Source: Pseudarthrobacter enclensis
GTDB taxonomy: Bacteria; Actinomycetota; Actinomycetes; Actinomycetales; Micrococcaceae
Assembly: GCF_030811655.1 (NCBI RefSeq)
Contig: NZ_JAUSRE010000026.1
Location: 1-63,451, forward strand
Direction of reading: 5' to 3'
Length of the DNA: 63,451 nucleotides
Part shown: in pieces, positions 16,380 to 24,790 of the stretch
How the letters are laid out: each line of letters opens with the position of its first letter
How positions within the stretch are numbered: position 1 is the stretch's first letter
Notes under the pieces: model-generated
Database searches by the model: none
Seen by the model: only the letters and a program-made list of their open reading frames with translations
Told to the model about the DNA's origin: nothing
Translations under genes and position numbers: made by a program

Positions 16380-17795
16380 TTGCCGCGGGAGAAACTGCAG
16401 CCCGGGATCGTCCACCTGGGCCTGGGCGCCTTCGCCCTGGCCCACACCGCCGTCTTCACTGAGGACGCGATGCTGGCTGCCAATGATCCACGGTGGGGGA
16501 TCGTCGGCGTCACCCAGCGCTCGGATACTGTGGCCCGCCAACTGGTACCGCAGGACGGGCTCTTCACCGTTGCCGAACGCGGCGAAGGCGCCGTCCCACT
16601 GAGGGTGGTCTCCAGCATCGTCGAAGCCATCTCCGGCCGGGACACTCCCGAACGGGTGGTGGCACGGATCGGCGCACAGTCCACGAAAATCGTCACACTC
16701 ACCATCACCGAGAAGGGCTACCGGTTCGATCCTCAAACGCGGACGCTCGATGTGGCGGACGAGGATATCCAGGCGGACCTCGCCGGCCGGCCGCCGGTGA
16801 CCGCCATCGGGCAGATCGTCCGCGGCCTCCAGCAGCGGGCAACGGGCGGCGCCGGACCCGTCACGGTGCTTTCGTGCGATAACCTCCCAGCCAACGGGGA
16901 ACTGACGGCGACCCTCGCCACGGGTTTTGCGGCGGCCTTGCCCGCGGCCGAAAGCGGACCCCTGCTGGCGTGGATGCGGGACAACGTGACGTTCCCGTCC
17001 ACCATGGTGGACCGGATGGTGCCTGCCACCACCGAAGGCGACCTGGCCGCCATCGAACATGAACTCAGTGCACGGGACGAGGCGGCCGTGGTGGCCGAAC
17101 CCTTCAAACAATGGGTCATGGAGGACAACTTCCCCGCAGGCCGCCCGCGCTGGGAGGACGCCGGAGCCCTGTTCAGCGACGACGTCGCCGCCTGGGAATC
17201 GGCCAAACTGCGGCTGCTCAACGCCAGCCATTCGATGCTGGCCTACCTCGGCCTCCTCGCCGGCAAGGAAACCATCAGCGATGCCGTGGCCGTGGAGCCG
17301 TTCCACACCGCCTGCCGGCGCATGATGCTGGAGGAAGCACTGCCCAGCATCACCCTCCCAGCCGGGCTGGACGGGGAGCAGTACTGTGATGAGGTACTCC
17401 GCCGGTTCGCCAACCCGGCGCTGGGCCACACCACGGCCAAGGTGGGCAGCGACGGTTCACAGAAAGTCGGGCTGCGGCTGCTCACCACCGTCCGGGGAAC
17501 GCTCGACGCCGGCCGCGCGCCACGGTGGGCGGCGCTCGCCGTTGCCGCGTGGATGCACCATGTGGCCGGCACTCCCGCAGCAGACCTGAACGACCCCCTG
17601 GCGCAGGGACTTCAGGCCGCGCTCCCCGTGGACCGCACCGCGGACACCGTGGTGCCGGCACTGCTGGGGTTCCGGCCCGTCGTCGACCTTGCCCTCGCGG
17701 GGAACGAGGACTTCCGGGACCTGCTGCTCCACTGGTACCGCATCATCGAAACCAACGGGCCGGACGGCCTGGGAAATGAGATCAACCATGGCTGA
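16380..17795 (+). CDS. uxuB: D-mannonate/fructuronate oxidoreductase (mannitol dehydrogenase family)
   Basis: This polyol/mannonate dehydrogenase of about 470 residues shows IVHLGLGAFALAHTAVFTED, VTLTITEKGY, LSCDNLPANG, the DRMVP motif and the C-terminal catalytic KLRLLNASHSMLAYLG. It interconverts D-fructuronate and D-mannonate with NAD(H). The start is uncertain: TTG at 16380 is the first conventional start, but the frame stays open upstream after the kinase stop and reads family-like residues (LLSSSVAATGHQVLLP) with no ATG, GTG or TTG. Its stop overlaps the aldolase start by 8 bases. Confidence 0.85.
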   Translation: MPREKLQPGIVHLGLGAFALAHTAVFTEDAMLAANDPRWGIVGVTQRSDTVARQLVPQDGLFTVAERGEGAVPLRVVSSIVEAISGRDTPERVVARIGAQSTKIVTLTITEKGYRFDPQTRTLDVADEDIQADLAGRPPVTAIGQIVRGLQQRATGGAGPVTVLSCDNLPANGELTATLATGFAAALPAAESGPLLAWMRDNVTFPSTMVDRMVPATTEGDLAAIEHELSARDEAAVVAEPFKQWVMEDNFPAGRPRWEDAGALFSDDVAAWESAKLRLLNASHSMLAYLGLLAGKETISDAVAVEPFHTACRRMMLEEALPSITLPAGLDGEQYCDEVLRRFANPALGHTTAKVGSDGSQKVGLRLLTTVRGTLDAGRAPRWAALAVAAWMHHVAGTPAADLNDPLAQGLQAALPVDRTADTVVPALLGFRPVVDLALAGNEDFRDLLLHWYRIIETNGPDGLGNEINHG

Positions 17796-18414
17796 CGCGT
17801 CAGGCGTCCTCAGCGTTTCACCGGTCATCCCGGTGGTCACCATCGACGACCCGCAGGACGCAGTGCCCCTGGCACGGGCGTTGGTGGACGGCGGCGTGAA
17901 GATCATCGAGCTGACCCTGCGGACCGATTCCGCACTGACCTCGCTGAAACTGATCGCCGAAGAGGTCCCGGACATCCTGGTGGGCGCCGGTACGATCCTC
18001 ACGCCTGCCCAGGCCGATGCGGCAGTGCAGGCTGGCGCCAAATTCCTGGTCAGCCCCGGTATCACCCCCGCGCTGCTCACCTCCATGCTGTCGCTGGACG
18101 TCCCGGTGCTGCCCGGCGTGGCCACCGTTGGCGAAGTCCTGGCAGTCCTGGAAGCCGGACTGGAGGCGATGAAGTTCTTCCCCGCCGGGCCGGCAGGCGG
18201 TCCGCCCTACCTGGCCGCCATTGGCGCGCCCATCCCGCACGTCCAGTTCTGCCCCACCGGCGGCATCAGCCTGGCCACCGCTCCGGACTACCTCAAGCTG
18301 CCCAACGTGGCCTGCGTGGGCGGCAGTTGGCTCACCCCGGCAGACGCCGTCGCGGCCAAGGACTGGGGCCGGATCACCAGCCTGGCCGGCGGCGCAGCAG
18401 CCCTCACCCGTTAG
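17788..18414 (+). CDS. eda: KDPG aldolase
   Basis: This class I aldolase has 208 residues. It splits 2-keto-3-deoxy-6-phosphogluconate into pyruvate and glyceraldehyde 3-phosphate. The base Glu lies in IIELTLRTDS, LVGAGTILTPAQAD is the phosphate-side strand, and the Schiff-base Lys is in AMKFFPAG. The ATG at 17788 sits inside the end of the oxidoreductase gene. It is the last gene of the operon, with the convergent terC gene stopping immediately after it. Confidence 0.92.
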   Translation: MADASGVLSVSPVIPVVTIDDPQDAVPLARALVDGGVKIIELTLRTDSALTSLKLIAEEVPDILVGAGTILTPAQADAAVQAGAKFLVSPGITPALLTSMLSLDVPVLPGVATVGEVLAVLEAGLEAMKFFPAGPAGGPPYLAAIGAPIPHVQFCPTGGISLATAPDYLKLPNVACVGGSWLTPADAVAAKDWGRITSLAGGAAALTR

Positions 18415-19617
18415 TCAGCGCCCGGCGGCAGCGGCGCGCACCTGGGCCTTGTCATGCTCGGCGTGGGCGCTGTGGATCAGGTCCATGAACTCCGTTTCGT
18501 GCCGGACCAGCCGTTTGTACTTCTCGGGAAGCTTGTGGATCTGGTCTTCTTCGCGGCACATTTTGGCGAAGATCCTGTCGCGCTCGGCCATGTCCGTCTC
18601 ATAGTTGAGGTCCAGGTACTCGGTGGCGTGCCGCCGGGCGCCGGACACTGCATTCTTGGCTTTGCCCTTGGGGCTGAAGATCGACGCAAGGATGGTCACC
18701 ACCAGAACGCCCAGGATCACGCCCAGGGAAACCCCGGTGCTGACCTCCACCACGTTCACGTGCCCGCCCTCGTTAATGAATGGCAGGGTGTTTTCGTGCA
18801 GGGCGTGCAGGATGAGCTTGACCCCGATGAAGCCCAGGATGACTGCCAGGCCGTAGGAGAGGAAGATCAGCCGGTCCAGCAGTCCGTCAATCAGGAAGAA
18901 CAGCTGGCGCAGGCCCATCAGGGAGAACGCGGTGGCAGTGAATACGATGAACACGTTCTGGGTGAGGCCGAAGATGGCCGGAATGGAGTCCAGTGCAAAC
19001 AGCATGTCCGTGCCGCCGATGGCCACCATCACCAGCAGCATCGGCGTGAGGACCCGTTTGCCGTTCTCCACTGTGAAGAGCCTGTCGCCGTCGTAGTGCT
19101 GCGACGCGGGCAGGAGCTTCCTGGCGAGCCTGACCACCAGGCCTTCGGAATCGTCGTCGTGGTCGTCCGGCTTGAGCAGGTTGCCGGCCGTGACAAGCAG
19201 GATGAGCCCGAAAATGTAGAACACCCAGGCGAAGCTGCTGATCAATGCCGCACCGAGGAAAATGAACACCGTCCGGGCGATCAGCGAAAACACGATGCCG
19301 AACAGCAGCACCTTTTGCTGGTCCGCCCGTGGCACCCTGAAGCTGGCCATGATGATGAGGAAGACGAACAGGTTGTCCACCGACAGCGCCTTCTCCGTGA
19401 CGTAGCCCGCGAAATACTCGGTGCCCATGTCAGGGCCGCCGAAGAGCAGTACGCCCAGTCCGAACAACACGGCAATGCCCACGTAGATCGCCGACCAGGC
19501 GGCGGATTCCTTCAACTTGGGCGTGTGGGCCTTCCGGACGTGGAAGAAGAAATCGAAGGCGAGCAGCCCTACGATTCCCGCTATTGTCAGGGTCCAGACA
19601 TACGCAGGTACTTCCAC
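18415..19617 (-). CDS. TerC family integral membrane protein
   Basis: This 400-residue protein has about nine membrane segments and the TerC/Alx pattern: EYFAGYVTEKALSVDNLFVF with acidic residues in the membrane, and the second repeat GGTDMLFALDSIPAIFG. Members are linked to tellurite resistance and to manganese or calcium export that protects secreted metalloproteins; the metal is not predictable here. The C-terminal 80 residues are charged and cytoplasmic. The start is GTG with GAAAGG upstream. It is a single gene whose stop abuts the eda stop. Confidence 0.9.
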   Translation of the reverse strand: MEVPAYVWTLTIAGIVGLLAFDFFFHVRKAHTPKLKESAAWSAIYVGIAVLFGLGVLLFGGPDMGTEYFAGYVTEKALSVDNLFVFLIIMASFRVPRADQQKVLLFGIVFSLIARTVFIFLGAALISSFAWVFYIFGLILLVTAGNLLKPDDHDDDSEGLVVRLARKLLPASQHYDGDRLFTVENGKRVLTPMLLVMVAIGGTDMLFALDSIPAIFGLTQNVFIVFTATAFSLMGLRQLFFLIDGLLDRLIFLSYGLAVILGFIGVKLILHALHENTLPFINEGGHVNVVEVSTGVSLGVILGVLVVTILASIFSPKGKAKNAVSGARRHATEYLDLNYETDMAERDRIFAKMCREEDQIHKLPEKYKRLVRHETEFMDLIHSAHAEHDKAQVRAAAAGR

Positions 19618-19651
19618 GCCGGGCCTTTCGTTGGAGGTTCCCCCAGCCTAC

Positions 19652-21394
19652 CTAAGCGGGCTTCAGGAGTTTGTTCTCCACGACAGCTGACCGGGACAGC
19701 GTCTTGTACCCTTCCTGCTCGAAGAGCACCGTGATGACATCGTCCTCGTGCCGCATCACCAGGCCGGGCCCCCACTCCTTATGGACCACGGCTGACTGAA
19801 GCGGGAACGGCTCCTCTTCCCCGGTGCCCGCCCCACCGCCGTCGTACGCCTTACCCTGCTGTTTCCTGCCCCGCTTGTCTTTGGGCTGGTCCTTCTTGCC
19901 CTGCCGTTTCCTGCCCGTGGGCTCTCCATTTTCGGGAGCGGAGGCAGCAGCGGCGCACCCATCGCAGTTTCCGCACGGCTCCGGCAGTTCCTCACCGAAG
20001 TAGCCCAGCAGGAACTGCCGCCGGCAGCCGTCCGTCTCTGCGTAGGCGCGCATCATGGTGAGGCGGGACTGGTCCACGCGCTGCCGGGCTTCGGCGAGTT
20101 CGACGGCGTCACCCACCAGGGTGGGCAGCTTCGCCTTGGACGTCAGCCGGACGCCGCGCTTGCCGACGGCCACCGCGCCGATCTCCTCCAACTGGTTCAC
20201 GAGGCCGGTGACGCGGCGCGGCTTGAATCCGGTCAGCTCCGCGAGCGAGGACTTGGGAGTGGCCGCATGGGCAGCCTTTAGGGCCTTCAACACGGCGAGC
20301 AGGGAATCTGGATCAGGGGAGTGGGTGCCGAAGAATTTGCGGATGCCCAGATCCTCCGACCGGTAGTGCAGCACGGCGGACGCGGGTTTGCCGTCCCGGC
20401 CTGCCCGGCCGATCTCCTGGTAATAGGAGTCCAGGGATTCGGGAATGTCGGCGTGCACCACAAACCGGACGTTCGGCTTGTCGATGCCCATGCCAAAGGC
20501 CGTGGTGGCCACCACCACGTCCAGCTGGTCGTCCAGGAACAGCTCGTGGATGCGTTCGCGGTCTGCGGCTGACCGGCCGGCGTGGTAGGCCTCCGCCCGC
20601 AGCCCTTCCTTGGCCAGCTTGGCCGCGTATTTCTCCGTGTCTGTCCGGGTGGCAGCGTAAAGGAGCCCCTGCCCGTCCCTCGCCAGGGCCGCCACCTGTT
20701 CCAGCACGGCCTTGCGCTTGCCCTTGTCCTCATGGTGAGGGACCACGTCCAGGCTGATGTTGGGCCGGTCGAAGCCGTGAACCAGCACCAGTGGGTTCTT
20801 CATGGCCAGCCGCTCCACGATCTCGTCCCGCACCGGCGGAGAGGCGGTGGCGGTCAGGGCAGCCACGGGCGGATTTCCCAGCTGCTCCCGCACATTGCCC
20901 AGGCCCAGGTAGTCCGGACGGAAGTCGTGGCCCCAGGAGGAGACACAATGTGCCTCGTCAACCACGAAGAGCGAGATGTCCAGTGCTTTGATCCGGTCCA
21001 CGGTTGACTGCTTGGCCAGCTGCTCGGGGGCGAGGAACACGAACACGGCCCTGCCGTCCTCGGCGGCCTGCCACGCGGCCTCCACTTCGGCGTCACTGTG
21101 AGAGGAATTGATGGCCACCGCGGTGTCCGGCCCCAGGTCCTGGGACAGGCTGTCCAGCTGGTCCTCCTGCAAAGCGATCAGCGGTGAAACCACGACGGCG
21201 GGACGGCCAAGTGCCTGGTGCAGGTGCAGGGCCGCGACCTGGTAGATGGCCGACTTGCCATAACCGGTGGGCATCACGGCCAGGACGTCGCGGCCATCGG
21301 CAAGGGCGGCCATACCGGCCAATTGGCCGTCCCGAAGGCGGGGCAGGGAGAAGGACGAGGCAGCAAGGGCCCGGAGGGCAGGTTCGTCGGACAT
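19652..21394 (-). CDS. recQ: RecQ-type ATP-dependent DNA helicase with tudor-like C-terminus
   Basis: This is a 580-residue 3'-5' DNA helicase. Visible are Walker A MPTGYGKSAIYQ, the DEAH box (VVDEAHCVSSWGHDFRPDYL), motif VI (EIGRAGRDG) and a zinc-binding CGNCDGC near residue 500. After a Lys/Gly-rich linker (GRKRQGKKDQPKDKRGRKQ) the last 40 residues (VHKEWGPGLVMRHEDDVITV) look like the tudor-like end of PcrA/UvrD helicases rather than an HRDC domain. The ATG at 21394 begins the RecQ core; a longer upstream frame is low-complexity. Confidence 0.9.
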   Translation of the reverse strand: MSDEPALRALAASSFSLPRLRDGQLAGMAALADGRDVLAVMPTGYGKSAIYQVAALHLHQALGRPAVVVSPLIALQEDQLDSLSQDLGPDTAVAINSSHSDAEVEAAWQAAEDGRAVFVFLAPEQLAKQSTVDRIKALDISLFVVDEAHCVSSWGHDFRPDYLGLGNVREQLGNPPVAALTATASPPVRDEIVERLAMKNPLVLVHGFDRPNISLDVVPHHEDKGKRKAVLEQVAALARDGQGLLYAATRTDTEKYAAKLAKEGLRAEAYHAGRSAADRERIHELFLDDQLDVVVATTAFGMGIDKPNVRFVVHADIPESLDSYYQEIGRAGRDGKPASAVLHYRSEDLGIRKFFGTHSPDPDSLLAVLKALKAAHAATPKSSLAELTGFKPRRVTGLVNQLEEIGAVAVGKRGVRLTSKAKLPTLVGDAVELAEARQRVDQSRLTMMRAYAETDGCRRQFLLGYFGEELPEPCGNCDGCAAAASAPENGEPTGRKRQGKKDQPKDKRGRKQQGKAYDGGGAGTGEEEPFPLQSAVVHKEWGPGLVMRHEDDVITVLFEQEGYKTLSRSAVVENKLLKPA

Positions 21395-21509
21395 GAAACG
21401 GGACTCCGCACAGAAGAAAACCGCGGCCGCTTGCTTCAGCCGTAGGAACCACCCTACGCCAGCCCCGCCCCGCCGTCGTGCACCCCGGGCCCTGTGTGGA
21501 AAGCCCTGG

Positions 21510-22484
21510 CTACGTGTCGATGGTGGACATGTTGGGGTAGCGGTCACCGGCGGTGGCACCGGCCGGCGCCAACTGGTCCAGCAACTGCAGCTCGTCCTGG
21601 CTGAGCTCGACGTCTACGGCGCCCAGGTTCTCGCGCAGCCGTTCACGCTTCTTGGTGCCCGGAATCGGGACGATGTGCTCACCCTGGGCCAGCAGCCAGG
21701 CGAGGGCCAGTTGGCCGGGCGTGCACTGTTTCCGGTCGGCCAGCTCCTTTACACGGTCCACAAGTTCGAGGTTCCGGGTGAAGTTCCCGCCCTGGAAGCG
21801 GGGGGAGTGCTTGCGGAAGTCGTCATCGGCGAAATCATCCACGCTGCGGATCTGGCCTGTGAGGAAGCCGCGGCCCAGCGGGCTGTAAGGGACAAACCCG
21901 ATGCCCAGCTCCGCCAGCACGGGAAACACCTTGGTCTCAGGCTCCCGCTCCCACAGCGAATACTCCGTCTGCAGGGCCGTGATGGGGTGCACGGCGTGGG
22001 CCCGCCGGATGGTGTCGGCGGAAGCTTCGGACAAGCCCAGGTGCCGGACCTTTCCGGCCTGGACCAGTTCCGCCATGGCGCCCACCGTGTCCTCGATGGG
22101 GACGGTCTTGTCCACCCGGTGCTGGTAGTAGAGATCGATGTGGTCCACGCCCAGGCGCCGCAGGCTGGCGTCACAAGCGGAGCGTACGTACTCCGGACGG
22201 CCATTGATGCCCACCCAGGAACCGTCCGCGCGGCGTTCATTGCCGAACTTGGTGGCCAGTACCACGTCTTCGCGGCGCCCGGCGATGGCGCGGCCCACCA
22301 GCTCTTCGTTGGTGAAGGGGCCGTACATGTCCGCCGTGTCCAGCAGGGAGCCGCCGGCGTCCAGGAATTCGTGGATGGTGGCGATGGATTCCTGCTCATT
22401 GCCCTCGCCATAGAACTCGCTCATGCCCATGCAGCCAAGGCCCAGGGCAGAAACCGTCAGTTGTCCAATAGTGCGCGTCTTCAT
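21510..22484 (-). CDS. Aldo/keto reductase
   Basis: This 324-residue protein has the (alpha/beta)8 AKR layout: IGQLTVSALGLGCMGMSEFY at the N-terminus, the catalytic Asp-Tyr in LLDTADMYGPFTNEE, Lys in VLATKFG and the His strand VDHIDLYYQHR. It should reduce aldehydes or ketones with NADPH; the physiological substrate is unknown. GAGGAG lies 6 bases before the ATG at 22484, so I reject the longer frame. It is divergent from the formaldehyde dehydrogenase gene. Confidence 0.88.
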   Translation of the reverse strand: MKTRTIGQLTVSALGLGCMGMSEFYGEGNEQESIATIHEFLDAGGSLLDTADMYGPFTNEELVGRAIAGRREDVVLATKFGNERRADGSWVGINGRPEYVRSACDASLRRLGVDHIDLYYQHRVDKTVPIEDTVGAMAELVQAGKVRHLGLSEASADTIRRAHAVHPITALQTEYSLWEREPETKVFPVLAELGIGFVPYSPLGRGFLTGQIRSVDDFADDDFRKHSPRFQGGNFTRNLELVDRVKELADRKQCTPGQLALAWLLAQGEHIVPIPGTKKRERLRENLGAVDVELSQDELQLLDQLAPAGATAGDRYPNMSTIDT

Positions 22485-22801
22485 GCGGTTCTCCTCAAAG
22501 GTGGAACTTGCCTGGGACCGGTCCGCCGGCGTTCGTTCATCACAGCGGAAACCAGGTGGTGCGGCGTAGGCCACTGTAGGCACCTACCCTGTGGGAAGCC
22601 TCGGTAAACAGGGGCCTCCTACCCCTAGACCACTGTGGGGGGCGTGCTTAGACTGGGCGGGTCCCCACCCGGGAACGGGTACCTGACCATGCCAAACATC
22701 AGGAAAGCACCATAGGGCCAGGGCTGTTCCCCAACACGAGGGATGTCTCACCTACCCAGATCATGGCCGTCCCACCGGACGCCTGACTATAGGAGCAATT
22801 G
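22485..22801. other. Divergent intergenic region, aldo/keto reductase and fdhA
   Basis: This 317-base region has no gene. Near 22650 lies a possible plus-strand -10 (TAGACT). The following leader of about 140 bases has short inverted repeats (CCTGA...TCAGG; several CCC/GGG blocks). I see no riboswitch I can name and no clear operator. Confidence 0.4.
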
Positions 22802-24013
22802 ATGACAGGGAACAAAGCCGTTGCCTATAAGGAAGCCGGCAAGGTTGAAGTAATCGACATTGATTACCCAACGTTCGAGCTCAAGGACGGGCCCGGGGTC
22901 AATCCCGCGAACGTGGGACGCCCGGTGAACCACGGGGTGATCCTCAAAACAGTCGCCACCAACATTTGCGGATCGGACCAGCACATGGTCCGCGGCCGCA
23001 CCACGGCCCCGCCCAACCTGGTGCTGGGCCACGAGATCACCGGCGAAGTGGTGGAAGTTGGCCGCGACGTCGAGTTCATCAAGGTGGGCGATCTCTGTTC
23101 CGTGCCGTTCAACATCGCCTGTGGACGCTGCCGGAACTGCAAGGAACGCAAGACCGGCATTTGCCTGAATGTGAACCCGGACCGGCCCGGCAGCGCCTAC
23201 GGTTACGTGGACATGGGCGGCTGGGTGGGCGGCCAGGCCAACTACGTGCTGGTGCCGTATGCCGACTGGAACCTGCTGAAGTTCCCGGACAAGGACCGGG
23301 CCATGGAGAAGATACTGGACCTGGCCATGCTCTCGGACATCTTCCCCACGGGATTCCACGGCGCCACCACGGCAGGCGTTGGCGTTGGTTCCACCGTGTA
23401 CATTGCCGGTGCTGGTCCTGTGGGCCTCGCAGCGGCAACCAGCGCGCATTTGCTGGGTGCCGCCGTCGTCATTGTTGGCGATATGAACGAAGGCAGGCTG
23501 GCCCAGGCGCGCAGCTTCGGCTGCGAAACCGTGGACCTGACCCAGGGTGAGCCGAAGGACCAGATCGAGCAGATCCTGGGCGTGCCGGAAGTGGACTGCG
23601 CTGTGGACGCGGTGGGCTTCGAAGCGCGCGGCCACGGCAAGGGAGCGCACGAAGCACCCGCAACCGTGCTGAACAGCCTGATGGACATCACAGCTGCCGG
23701 CGGTGCCCTGGGTATCCCCGGACTGTACGTCACCGGCGACCCGGGCGGCATCGACGAAGCAGCCAAGAAGGGTTCGCTCAGCCTTAGCCTGGGCACCGGA
23801 TGGGCAAAGTCGCTGAGCTTCACCACGGGCCAGTGCCCCGTCATGAAATACAACCGGCAGCTGATGATGGCCATCCTGAATGACAAGGTCAGCATCGCCA
23901 AGAACGTCAATGCCAAGGCCATACCGCTCGAGGATGCACCCAAGGGCTACGCGGAGTTCGACGCCGGCGCAGCCACCAAGTACGTCCTCAACCCGAACGG
24001 CTACTTGAGCTGA
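22802..24013 (+). CDS. fdhA: Glutathione-independent formaldehyde dehydrogenase
   Basis: This zinc-containing medium-chain dehydrogenase of 403 residues resembles Pseudomonas putida formaldehyde dehydrogenase, which dismutates or oxidises formaldehyde with tightly bound NAD. It has the catalytic zinc residues (NICGSDQHMV, LGHEITGEVVE), the four-cysteine structural zinc loop CGRCRNCKERKTGIC, and the NAD motif GAGPVGLAAA. It likely detoxifies formaldehyde from demethylation reactions. The ATG at 22802 has AGGAGC upstream and follows an in-frame TTG by one codon. It appears to be a single gene. Confidence 0.9.
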   Translation: MTGNKAVAYKEAGKVEVIDIDYPTFELKDGPGVNPANVGRPVNHGVILKTVATNICGSDQHMVRGRTTAPPNLVLGHEITGEVVEVGRDVEFIKVGDLCSVPFNIACGRCRNCKERKTGICLNVNPDRPGSAYGYVDMGGWVGGQANYVLVPYADWNLLKFPDKDRAMEKILDLAMLSDIFPTGFHGATTAGVGVGSTVYIAGAGPVGLAAATSAHLLGAAVVIVGDMNEGRLAQARSFGCETVDLTQGEPKDQIEQILGVPEVDCAVDAVGFEARGHGKGAHEAPATVLNSLMDITAAGGALGIPGLYVTGDPGGIDEAAKKGSLSLSLGTGWAKSLSFTTGQCPVMKYNRQLMMAILNDKVSIAKNVNAKAIPLEDAPKGYAEFDAGAATKYVLNPNGYLS

Positions 24014-24125
24014 CACGACGGCGGACGGGGATCGCCGCCAGGGAACCACCGCTTGCGGAAATAAGTGCCCACCGGGCCGGGTTAGGCTGTGCACGGGCAG
24101 CACACCGCAAACGAAGGAGTACCCC

Positions 24126-24479
24126 TTGAGCGACATCACCGTCCGCCACAACCCGGAGCGCGAACGCTTCGAGATCCTCGACGCCGGCAACGTGATTGGC
24201 AAGGCGGCATACAAGGAGTACGACGGCGGGGAGTCGCCGCAGCGCATTTTCTACCACACTGTGATCAATGAGGAATACGGCGGGCAGGGCTTGGCGGGAC
24301 GCCTCGCCACCGCCGCACTGGACAGTACGGTGGAGGCGGGCATCCGCATAGTTCCGGTCTGCCCGTTCATCAAAAAGTTCCTGGGCAAGCATCCCGACTA
24401 CCTGCCCAACGTGGTGGCCGTTACCCCGCTGCACCTGGAGTTCCTGGACACGGCACTCGCGGCGCGTACCCGGGGCTAG
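24126..24479 (+). CDS. Small GNAT-like N-acetyltransferase (YjdJ type)
   Basis: This 117-residue protein resembles the short GCN5-related group: ITVRHNPERERFEILDAGNV, then IFYHTVINEEYGGQGLAGRL, with the acetyl-CoA pyrophosphate loop GGQGLAGRL, and VPVCPFIKKFLGKHPDY. These proteins lack a known substrate. The start is TTG at 24126, chosen for the strong AAGGAG seven bases upstream and for the family N-terminus. It is alone, about 110 bases after fdhA. Confidence 0.85.
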   Translation: MSDITVRHNPERERFEILDAGNVIGKAAYKEYDGGESPQRIFYHTVINEEYGGQGLAGRLATAALDSTVEAGIRIVPVCPFIKKFLGKHPDYLPNVVAVTPLHLEFLDTALAARTRG

Positions 24480-24790
24480 TTCCACGCGAGCCTGCTGCTG
24501 AGAAGGCGCAGGCCGCCTTGGCATGCCATCCCCGTCCGCTGTCCGCAGCAGGATTTTCGACGCGCAAAATTGTTCTCGAAGCGCAGATGACGCGGCGCGG
24601 CTGAAATGTGGGCCGCGGAATGTGCTTTGCGGGTCGGGGACGGATTTGCCTGTCGTCAAGGCCACTTCGGGACACTCCGCAAGCCTTCAGGAACCTCCCA
24701 ATGTCCAGTGATTTAATCGGCATTTGTCAGCGCGGCTCAGTGCCGCGCTGATTGTTTGTTGACAAGCCGAGGCTGGACAGGAGCCCTTGT
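24480..24790. other. Intergenic region with a terminator-like hairpin
   Basis: No protein-coding gene is evident in these 311 bases. The only clear element is the hairpin at 24728-24760. Whether a small RNA ends there cannot be told from sequence alone. Confidence 0.4.
24728..24760 (+). terminator. Rho-independent terminator-like hairpin
   Basis: CAGCGCGGC (24728-24736), loop TCAGT, and its exact inverse (24742-24750) are followed by ATTGTTTGTT. It lies 250 bases after the acetyltransferase stop and 30 bases before the beta-lactamase-fold gene. Confidence 0.65.

Noticed and set aside
18454..19734. A 426-codon open frame on the plus strand
   Set aside because: It is the mirror of the TerC gene, rich in His/Gln/Glu with no domain; TerC motifs on the other strand are unambiguous.
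22485..22801. Riboswitch in the fdhA leader
   Set aside because: The leader is long and GC-rich with short inverted repeats, but nothing matches a riboswitch class I can recognise.
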